In this document: positions 1 through 5,569 of the stretch, one piece after another
Layout of the letters: each line of letters starts with the position of its first letter
Numbering within the stretch: position 1 is the stretch's first letter
Source of the DNA: Alphaproteobacteria bacterium
Lineage (GTDB): Bacteria; Pseudomonadota; Alphaproteobacteria; Micropepsales; Micropepsaceae
Length of the DNA stretch: 6,324 nt
Direction: 5' to 3'
NCBI GenBank assembly: GCA_947455695.1
Contig: CANGRN010000089.1
Span: forward strand, 1-6,324
Notes under the pieces: model-generated
Told to the model about the DNA's origin: nothing
The model's input: only the letters and a program-made list of their open reading frames with translations
Database searches by the model: none
Program-made: the position numbers and the translations under genes

Positions 1-576
1 AATATCGGCGGCGGCGCGCCGGGCGATGGCACCGACGTGATGCGGGCATTGCTGAAATACGATATCGAGAAGGCCGGCGTCTGCATCAATGATCCCGAAG
101 CCGTGCAGGCGCTGCAGAACGTTCCCATCGGGGGCAAGATTAACCTGCCGATCGGCGGCAAGGGCAGCCCGCTGGATCCGGGTCCCGTCACCCTGGAAGT
201 GGAACTGATCTCCCGCAGCGACGGGGTGTTCGAACTGGAAGACAAACACTCCCACCTGGTCGGTTCGCTGGGCAAGATCATCCACATGGGCCCGTGCGCG
301 GTGGTGCGCCATCGCGGCCTCACCATTTTGCTCACCACCAAGAAGCTGCCGCCCTTTGATCTGGGCCAGTGGCGCAGCCAGGGCATCAATCCCGAAGAGC
401 TCAGCATCATCGGCATCAAGGCGGCGGTAGGTCACCGGGTGGCCTGGGGCAGGATCGCGGTGGGGGAATATACCGTCAACACGTCCGGTCCCTGCACCTC
501 CGACATCACAAGGCTGCCTTACAAGAATTTGCGTCGGCCGGTGTTTCCGCTGGACAAGATGTCGGCAGGCGGCTGA
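1..576 (+). CDS. M81 (MlrC-like) metallopeptidase, C-terminal part (5' end outside window)
   Basis: The reading frame is open from base 1 to the TGA at 574-576, giving 191 visible residues; the start lies upstream. The first visible residues, NIGGGAPGDGT, match the glycine-rich motif that opens the MlrC C-terminal domain. The tail SIIGIKAAVGHRVAWG followed by LPYKNLRRPVFPLD is typical of the end of M81 proteins, where a short basic segment leads to a P-x-F-P-L-D ending. Family members are about 480-520 residues, so roughly 60% of the protein is missing. The metal-binding N-terminal domain cannot be inspected. MlrC enzymes are cytosolic zinc peptidases; the founding member cleaves linearised microcystin. 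The stop overlaps the ATG of the binding-protein gene (TGATG), so the two are probably co-transcribed and translationally coupled. An ATG at 37 is inside the domain and is not the real start. The family call is firm; the substrate is unknown. Confidence 0.88.
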   Translation, partial: NIGGGAPGDGTDVMRALLKYDIEKAGVCINDPEAVQALQNVPIGGKINLPIGGKGSPLDPGPVTLEVELISRSDGVFELEDKHSHLVGSLGKIIHMGPCAVVRHRGLTILLTTKKLPPFDLGQWRSQGINPEELSIIGIKAAVGHRVAWGRIAVGEYTVNTSGPCTSDITRLPYKNLRRPVFPLDKMSAGG

Positions 577-2153
577 TGACGTTGGATCGCCGGGCCGTTC
601 TGGGCGCGGCAGGCCTGCTGGCTTTTCCAGCCCAGGCCTGGGCCGCCCCAAAAGGCGGCCGCATCATCAACGCCATGATGTTCGCCGAGCCGGCGCATCT
701 GAATTATCCGCTGTTGAACACGCGGATCATGCAGGAGATCTGTGGCAATATTAACGAGGCGCTGCTGCGGTTCGACTGGAAGTTCAAGCCGCATCCCAAC
801 CTGGCGCGCAGCTTTGAAATGTCGCCCGATGGGCTGACCTATACGTTCCACCTGCGCAACGACGTCACCTGGCACGACGGCGTGAAGTTCACCGCCCGCG
901 ATGTGGCGTTCAGTTGCGGCACCATGCTGCCCAAGGTCAATCCGCGCAGCCGCAACGCCTTCGGCCAGATCGCCAGCATCGCGATGCCGGACGACTACAC
1001 GATTGTGTTCAAGCTGAAGAGGCCGGTGAACGCCTTCCTGATGTCCTTCATGGCGTCCAACGCGCCGATGATGCCGGCCCATATCTATGAAGGTACCAAC
1101 TTCCGCACCAACCCCTACAACTTCAAGCCCATCGGTACCGGCCCCTTCAAGTTCGCCGAATGGAAACGCGGCGAATATATCCATCTGGCGCGCAACGACC
1201 ATTATTGGCGGCCCGGCCAGCCCGGCATGGATGGCATCTATTTCCGCGTCTGTGCCACGCCCGAGCAGCGGCTGGTGGCGATGGAGACCGGCGCGGTGGA
1301 TATCGCCATGGCCGATGATATCGACACGGTGGTGTCATCGCGGCTGAAGGCCAATCCCAACATCGTGACACGCAGCGACGCCTATAACGGCACCGCCGAA
1401 ATCATGATCATGGAAGCCAATATGCGGCGCTGGCCGTTCACCGACCGCCGCGCCCGCGCCGCCTTCCTGCATGCGGTGGATCGCGAATTCATGGTCAAGG
1501 CGATCAATTATGGCGAGGGGAAGGTGGCGCATGGGCCGATCCCGTCCACCGTGCCCTTTTATGACGAAAAGGCGCTGGTCAAATATCCCTATGATCCGGC
1601 GCGCGCCCGCGCCCTGCTGGACGAGATGGGATGCAAGCCGGGCCCGGGTGGCGTGCGCCATCGCTTCGGCCTGATGCTGGTGCCCGATGGCGGCGGCGCC
1701 TGGACTCGCATGGGCCATTACGTCAAGCAGTGCCTGGCCGAAGTGGGGTTGGACGCCAATCTGGAAGCCGTCGACTGGCCGACCCAGAGCCGGCGCAGCG
1801 GCAACTGGGAATTCGATGTCGACACCAACTCCTATGGCGAATATGGCGATCCGGCCATCGGCACCTCGCGCTTCTATCTGTCGTCCAACATCCGCAAGGG
1901 CGTGCCGCTGACCAACCTGCAGGGCTATAGCAATCCCGAAGTGGACCGGCTGTTCGCCCAGGCCGCGGTGGCGGTGGACCCGGCGGAAGCGCAGGCCTGT
2001 TACAGCAAGCTGCAGCACATTCTGACGTATGATGTCGCCATGCTGTGGATGTTCGAGCGCTATCCCCTGTTCTTCCACAACAAGCGGCTGAAGAACGTCA
2101 TCATGGGTCCCAATGGCCCTGCGGACGGCCTGGGCGCGGTTACGCTGGCATGA
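576..2153 (+). CDS. ABC transporter substrate-binding protein, family 5 (SBP_bac_5, peptide/nickel type)
   Basis: This 525-residue protein is the extracytoplasmic receptor that captures substrate and passes it to the permease pair. The ATG at 576 overlaps the preceding stop and begins a convincing signal peptide: TLDRRAVLG has twin arginines at residues 5-6, followed by a hydrophobic stretch and a likely cleavage after AWA (residue 23). The mature protein has family-5 marks: EALLRFD (61-67), the signature WHDGVKFTARDVAFS (99-113), GTGPFKFAEWKRGEY (187-201), NDHYW (207-211) and AFLHAVDRE (296-304). Near the C-terminus, YGDPAIGTSRFY (423-434) and GYSNPEVDRLF (450-460) fill the region that in DppA/OppA contacts the peptide N-terminus. 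The length matches the usual 500-550 residues. The same frame is open upstream to 369, but that extension would overlap the peptidase domain and bury the signal peptide. An AGG at 567-569 is the only weak ribosome-binding site. Peptide is the likeliest ligand class, but family 5 also binds nickel, heme, opines and sugars. Confidence 0.93.
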   Translation: MTLDRRAVLGAAGLLAFPAQAWAAPKGGRIINAMMFAEPAHLNYPLLNTRIMQEICGNINEALLRFDWKFKPHPNLARSFEMSPDGLTYTFHLRNDVTWHDGVKFTARDVAFSCGTMLPKVNPRSRNAFGQIASIAMPDDYTIVFKLKRPVNAFLMSFMASNAPMMPAHIYEGTNFRTNPYNFKPIGTGPFKFAEWKRGEYIHLARNDHYWRPGQPGMDGIYFRVCATPEQRLVAMETGAVDIAMADDIDTVVSSRLKANPNIVTRSDAYNGTAEIMIMEANMRRWPFTDRRARAAFLHAVDREFMVKAINYGEGKVAHGPIPSTVPFYDEKALVKYPYDPARARALLDEMGCKPGPGGVRHRFGLMLVPDGGGAWTRMGHYVKQCLAEVGLDANLEAVDWPTQSRRSGNWEFDVDTNSYGEYGDPAIGTSRFYLSSNIRKGVPLTNLQGYSNPEVDRLFAQAAVAVDPAEAQACYSKLQHILTYDVAMLWMFERYPLFFHNKRLKNVIMGPNGPADGLGAVTLA

Positions 2154-3124
2154 AGCTCCACTATATCGCCATGCGTCTGGTCAAGACGGTGCTGGTCGCC
2201 ATCGCGGTGGTGCTGCTGAGCTTCTTCATGATCCGCCTGGCGCCGGGCGATGTCGCCACCGTCATGGCCGGCCAGTCGGGCTATGCCGACGAAGCCTATA
2301 TGAAGAGCCTGCGTGCCGAATATGGCCTGGACCAGCCGGTGCCGGTGCAGCTGTGGAAATATGTCAGCGCGGTGGCGCATGGCGATCTGGGCACATCCTA
2401 TGTCCGAAGCCAGCCGGTGCTGACCATCATCATGGAGCGGCTGCCCAACACCTTGCTGCTGGATGCGTTCGCGCTGGTGGTGGCGGCGGTGGGTGGTATC
2501 TGGCTGGGCGGCATCGCGGCCAGGCGCCCCGGTTCGGCTATCGACAACGCCACGACTGTGCTGGCGATGTTTTTCTATTCGGTGCCGCAATTCTGGCTGG
2601 GCATGATGATGATGCTGGTCTTCGCGGTGTGGCTGGGCTGGCTGCCGCCATTCGGCATCGAGACCATGGGCGCCGATTATACCGGCCTGGCGCGCATGGG
2701 CGACGTGGCGGTGCATATACTTCTGCCGGGCACGACCCTGGCCTTCTATTTCATGGCCAGCTATGCGCGCCTGACGCGCACCGCCATGATCGAAGTGGCC
2801 GATCAGGATTTCGTCAAGACCGCCCGCGCCAAGGGCATTCCCGAGCGCCAGGTGGCGCGCCGCCACATCCTGCGCAACGCCTTGATCCCGCTGATCACCT
2901 TTGCCGGCCTGCAGGCGTCCATCCTGGTGGGCGGCAATGTGCTGGTGGAAAATGTCTTCAGCTGGCCGGGTGTGGGAACGCTGGCCTATGAAGCGGTGGA
3001 CAGCCGCGACAATCCCCTGCTGCTGGGCATCTTTATCGTCACCGCCATTCTGGTCAGCCTGTTCAACCTGGTCACCGATATCGCCTATTCCATCGCCGAT
3101 CCCAGAGTGGAGTTGGGCAAATGA
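2150..3124 (+). CDS. ABC transporter permease, DppB type
   Basis: This inner-membrane permease has 324 residues, the normal length for DppB/OppB. Hydrophobic segments fall at about residues 11-30, 100-123, 136-160, 187-206, 246-268 and 289-312, giving the six helices expected. The N-terminal RLAPGD (29-34) and later YGLDQPVPVQLWKY (58-71) and GDLGTSY (78-84) are classic DppB landmarks. The coupling loop that contacts the ATPase is DQDFVKTARAKGIPERQVARRHILRNAL in essence (218-245), with the EAA-type core ARAKG. The C-terminal half has GGNVLVENVFSWPGVG (261-276) and ends with DPRVELGK. The ATG at 2150 overlaps the stop of the binding-protein gene as ATGA. No clear Shine-Dalgarno sequence is seen, so translational coupling is likely. 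A second ATG at residue 8 (2171) is a possible alternative start. It should pair with the DppC-type permease that follows. Confidence 0.93.
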   Translation: MKLHYIAMRLVKTVLVAIAVVLLSFFMIRLAPGDVATVMAGQSGYADEAYMKSLRAEYGLDQPVPVQLWKYVSAVAHGDLGTSYVRSQPVLTIIMERLPNTLLLDAFALVVAAVGGIWLGGIAARRPGSAIDNATTVLAMFFYSVPQFWLGMMMMLVFAVWLGWLPPFGIETMGADYTGLARMGDVAVHILLPGTTLAFYFMASYARLTRTAMIEVADQDFVKTARAKGIPERQVARRHILRNALIPLITFAGLQASILVGGNVLVENVFSWPGVGTLAYEAVDSRDNPLLLGIFIVTAILVSLFNLVTDIAYSIADPRVELGK

Positions 3125-3144
3125 GTGTGGAGCTGGGGCAATGA
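3104..3144 (+). repeat. Imperfect ~20-nt tandem duplication of the ribosome-binding site and ATGA junction
   Basis: Bases 3104-3124 and 3124-3144 align without gaps at 17 of 21 positions, a period of 20 nt. Each unit contains GTGGAG, then TGGG eight or nine bases before the end, then AATGA. Each therefore provides a GGAG ribosome-binding site (3109-3112 and 3129-3132) exactly 8 nt before an ATG (3121 and 3141). The first unit encodes the last residues of the upstream permease, VELGK. The second, read from the ATG at 3121, gives the near-copy VELGQ. Because 20 is not a multiple of three, the two start codons lie in different frames, and only the second opens the downstream permease. The repeat is seen directly; that it arose by duplication of an ancestral ATGA overlap is inference. 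Confidence 0.75.
3121..3144 (+). other. Seven-codon mini-ORF (MSVELGQ) between the two permease genes
   Basis: An ATG at 3121 overlaps the stop of the DppB-type gene (ATGA). It is preceded by GGAG at 8 nt and reads MSVELGQ before stopping at a TGA (3142-3144), which itself overlaps the ATG of the DppC-type gene. It looks like a by-product of the local tandem duplication rather than a functional peptide gene. It could still act as a coupling leader: a ribosome ending the first permease could restart here and restart again at 3141. There is no evidence that the peptide has a function. Confidence 0.35.
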
Positions 3145-3968
3145 CCGGTTTCGCCCGCCGCTTTTTATCCCGGCCCACCGCGCTGCTCGGCTTTGCGGTG
3201 TTCGCCGCCATTGTGGTCATCGCGCTGGCGGCGCCGTTTTTGTTCGCGCGCGGGCCCTTCGCCATTGTGGGCATGCCGCTGCTGCCCCCCGGCTCTCCCG
3301 GTCTGCCGGCCGGCAGTGACGTGCTGGGGCGCAACATGATGATCGCGCTAGCTTATGGCGCACGCGTGTCGTTGCTGGTGGGCATTTCGGCGACTCTTTG
3401 TTCCACGCTGGTGGGCATCCTGCTGGGCGCGCTGGCTGGCTATTATGGCGGCCTGGTCGATGACCTGCTGATGCGGGTAACCGAATTCTTCCAGATCATC
3501 CCCGCCTTTGTGCTGCTGATGGTGCTGGTGGCCTTTTTGCAGCCCAGCCTGACCTCCGCGATCATCGGCATCGCCCTGATCACCTGGCCGAATGTGGCGC
3601 GGGTGGTGCGTGCGGAGTTCCTGTCGCTGCGCAGCCGGGAATTCGTGGAAGCCGCCCGCACCCTGGGGATGCGCGACACGCGGATCATCCTCACCCAGAT
3701 CCTGCCCAATGCCCTGCCGCCCATCGTGGTGGTCAGCTCCATGATGGTGGGCAATGCGATCCTGGCGGAATCGGCCTTGAGCTTCCTGGGACTGGGCGAT
3801 CCCAATCTTCTCAGCTGGGGCAGCATGATCGGCGGGGCGCGCTCGGCCATGTGGGTGGCGTGGTGGACCACGACCTTGCCGGGCCTCTCCATCATGATCA
3901 CGGTGCTGGCGCTGAATTTCGTCGGCGACGGACTGAACGACGCCCTCAATCCCCGGCGGAGCCGCTGA
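3141..3968 (+). CDS. ABC transporter permease, DppC type
   Basis: This is the second inner-membrane permease of the importer, 275 residues, slightly shorter than many DppC proteins (about 290-300). The ATG at 3141 has GGAG 8 nt upstream and is followed by a short basic segment (FARRFLSRP) and a first helix at about 13-36, as expected for DppC. The family landmark GSDVLGRNMMIALAYGARVSLLVG spans 58-81; the more usual form is GTDxxGRD, so Asn replaces Asp at residue 65. Further hydrophobic segments lie at about 79-101, 115-134, 138-155, 192-214 and 245-262. The coupling loop with the EAA-type core is REFVEAARTLGMRD (166-179), followed by ILPNALPP (187-194). ESALSFLGLGDP (210-221) and SWGSMI (225-230) are typical of the C-terminal half. 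Its TGA overlaps the ATPase start (TGATG). It is expected to form a heterodimer with the preceding permease. Confidence 0.93.
   Translation: MTGFARRFLSRPTALLGFAVFAAIVVIALAAPFLFARGPFAIVGMPLLPPGSPGLPAGSDVLGRNMMIALAYGARVSLLVGISATLCSTLVGILLGALAGYYGGLVDDLLMRVTEFFQIIPAFVLLMVLVAFLQPSLTSAIIGIALITWPNVARVVRAEFLSLRSREFVEAARTLGMRDTRIILTQILPNALPPIVVVSSMMVGNAILAESALSFLGLGDPNLLSWGSMIGGARSAMWVAWWTTTLPGLSIMITVLALNFVGDGLNDALNPRRSR
3958..3961 (+). promoter_or_regulatory. Ribosome-binding site (GGAG) for the fused ATPase gene
   Basis: GGAG lies 6 nt before the ATG at 3968, inside the end of the DppC-type gene. It supports the 3968 start over any start further upstream in the same open frame, which runs back to about 3851. 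Confidence 0.6.
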
Positions 3969-5560
3969 TGCCGCTGGTTTCCATACAAGGTCTGACGGTC
4001 GCGCTGCCACCTGGCGCGGACCGCGACAAGGCGGTGGATGATGTCAGCCTGGATGTGGGCCGCAACGAGATCGTCTGCATTGTGGGCGAATCCGGTTCGG
4101 GCAAGTCGCTGACGGCGCATGCCATCATGGGCCTGTTGCCGCGCGGGGTGACGGCGGCGGGCGGCCGGATCCTGTTCGACGGCGTGGACCTTCTGAAAGA
4201 AACGCCGCGCGCCTTGCGCAAGCGGCGCGGCCGCGACATCGCCATGATCTTCCAGGATCCGATGGCGGCGCTGAACCCGGTGGTGAATATCGGCCGCCAG
4301 GTGACCGAGCAGATTCGCGCCCATCGCGCCATTTCGGAAGCCGAGGCGCTGAAGCAGGCGGGTGCGCTGCTGGGCGAGATGGGCCTGAAGGATGTGCCCA
4401 GCCTGCTCAAGGCTTATCCGCACCAGCTGTCGGGTGGCCAGCGCCAGCGCGTGATGATCGCCATGGCGCTGTCGCTGTCGCCGCAGCTGCTGATCGCCGA
4501 CGAACCGACCACGGCGCTGGACGTCACCACCCAGGCGCAGATCTTGAAGCTGATCAAGCGCATCCAGGCCGAACGCGAAATGAGCGTGCTGCTGATCACC
4601 CATGATTTCGGCGTGGTGGCGGACATGGCCGACAAGGTCGCGGTAATGCGCCATGGCCGGGTGCTGGAAAGCGGGGTGGTGGGCGAGGTGCTGGGCAATC
4701 CCTCGCACGCCTATACCCGCGCCCTGATCGCGGCGGTGCCGCGCGGCGAAAGCCAGTTGCCGCCGCCGCCCGATGTGCGCCCGCTGGTCGAGGTTTCGGG
4801 CCTGACCAAGCGCTTCCGCCGCGGCGGGTTGTTTTCGCGCGGCGCGGTCAACACGGCGGTCGACAATGTGTCGCTCACCCTCAGCCGGGGCGAGACCCTG
4901 GGGATTGTGGGCGAGTCGGGCAGCGGCAAGTCCACCCTGGCGCGCTGCGTCATCCGCCTGCTGGACCCGGACGCCGGCGAGATCCTGCTGGACGGCGCCG
5001 ACATCGCGCACATGAAACCGGGCGAGCTGCGGCCCCTGCGCCGGCGCATCCAGATGGTGTTCCAGGATCCCTTCTCCTCGCTCAATCCGCGCCAGACCGT
5101 TGGCGACATCATCACCATCGGGCCCCGCATCTATGGCGAGGACCCGAAGGACGCGCGGGCCCGCGCCGTTGATATCCTGCGGCTGGTGGGACTGAACCCC
5201 GAGACCATGAACCGGCTGCCGCATGAATTTTCCGGCGGTCAGCGCCAGCGCATCGGCCTGGCCCGCGCCCTGATGCTGAGGCCCGATGTGCTGATCGCCG
5301 ACGAACCGGTTTCGGCGCTGGATGTGACGGTGCAGGCCCAGGTGCTGCAATTGCTCGATGATGTGCGCCGCCAGATGAACCTGGCGATGCTGTTCATCAC
5401 CCATGACATGCGGGTGGCCGCGCAAGTATGCCATCGGGTGATGGTGATGCGGCATGGCAAGGTGGTGGAGACCGGCGTGACGCGCGACATCTTCGCCAAT
5501 CCGTCCAGTGAGTATACACGCGCACTGGTGGCCGCCATTCCCGGTCGCCAAACGAGATAG
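3968..5560 (+). CDS. Fused two-domain ABC transporter ATPase (DppD-DppF type)
   Basis: One 530-residue chain carries both nucleotide-binding domains that drive the importer on the cytosolic face. Domain 1 (about 3-260) has Walker A GESGSGKS (40-47), Q-loop Gln96 in FQDP, signature LSGGQ (154-158), Walker B LLIADE (174-179) with catalytic Glu179, and switch His212. Domain 2 (about 273-525) has Walker A GESGSGKS (315-322), Gln366 in FQDP, signature FSGGQ (421-425), Walker B VLIADE (441-446) with Glu446, and His479. Both sites look fully competent. The architecture and length resemble fused ATPases such as YejF (about 530 residues) and GsiA. Each domain ends in the short oligopeptide-transporter tail ([13 protein letters not shown] and [13 protein letters not shown]). 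The cysteine-rich extension found in many stand-alone DppD/OppD proteins is absent; the chain has only Cys38, Cys327 and Cys488. The start at 3968 overlaps the preceding stop and has GGAG 6 nt upstream. Confidence 0.95.
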   Translation: MPLVSIQGLTVALPPGADRDKAVDDVSLDVGRNEIVCIVGESGSGKSLTAHAIMGLLPRGVTAAGGRILFDGVDLLKETPRALRKRRGRDIAMIFQDPMAALNPVVNIGRQVTEQIRAHRAISEAEALKQAGALLGEMGLKDVPSLLKAYPHQLSGGQRQRVMIAMALSLSPQLLIADEPTTALDVTTQAQILKLIKRIQAEREMSVLLITHDFGVVADMADKVAVMRHGRVLESGVVGEVLGNPSHAYTRALIAAVPRGESQLPPPPDVRPLVEVSGLTKRFRRGGLFSRGAVNTAVDNVSLTLSRGETLGIVGESGSGKSTLARCVIRLLDPDAGEILLDGADIAHMKPGELRPLRRRIQMVFQDPFSSLNPRQTVGDIITIGPRIYGEDPKDARARAVDILRLVGLNPETMNRLPHEFSGGQRQRIGLARALMLRPDVLIADEPVSALDVTVQAQVLQLLDDVRRQMNLAMLFITHDMRVAAQVCHRVMVMRHGKVVETGVTRDIFANPSSEYTRALVAAIPGRQTR

Positions 5561-5563
5561 GAG
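5559..5563 (+). promoter_or_regulatory. Strong ribosome-binding site (AGGAG) overlapping the ATPase stop codon
   Basis: AGGAG begins within the TAG stop of the fused ATPase (5558-5560) and lies 6 nt before the ATG at 5570. It is the best Shine-Dalgarno match at any junction in the window and fixes the start of the downstream peptidase gene. Confidence 0.8.
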
Positions 5564-5569
5564 AGCGCC

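Noticed and set aside
369..575. Upstream extension of the binding-protein frame
   Set aside because: It would overlap the M81 C-terminal domain by about 200 bases and place 69 residues of unrelated sequence before a clear signal peptide.
1638..1647. Ten-base palindrome CCGGGCCCGG
   Set aside because: It is short, lies inside the binding-protein gene (a Pro-Gly-rich loop) and has no T-run or partner site. It is expected by chance in GC-rich DNA.
2045..2149. Upstream extension of the DppB-type frame
   Set aside because: It would overlap the binding-protein gene. The ATG at 2150 gives the normal DppB N-terminus and an ATGA overlap.
2901..3140. Upstream extension of the DppC-type frame
   Set aside because: The extra residues are an out-of-frame reading of the DppB gene (Trp/Ser/Pro-rich). 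The ATG at 3141 has a ribosome-binding site and gives the expected short cytosolic N-terminus.
2060..3337. A minus-strand open frame of about 425 codons opposite the DppB-type gene
   Set aside because: It has low-complexity His/Arg/Gln composition and no family motif, and is fully antisense to a well-supported permease.
3851..3967. Upstream extension of the fused ATPase frame
   Set aside because: It lies inside the DppC-type gene and lacks family similarity. The ATG at 3968 begins just before the first ATPase domain.
4488..5308. Exact 20-nt direct repeat at 4488-4507 and 5289-5308, plus similar stretches around GGCCAGCGCCAGCGC-like signature sites
   Set aside because: These encode the Walker B and signature motifs of the two ATPase domains. 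The similarity follows from conserved protein sequence and shared codon use, not from a mobile or regulatory repeat.
2153..5569. Search for terminators or promoters between genes
   Set aside because: Junctions are overlaps or gaps of 16 nt or less, with no hairpin plus T-run and no convincing -35/-10 pair.
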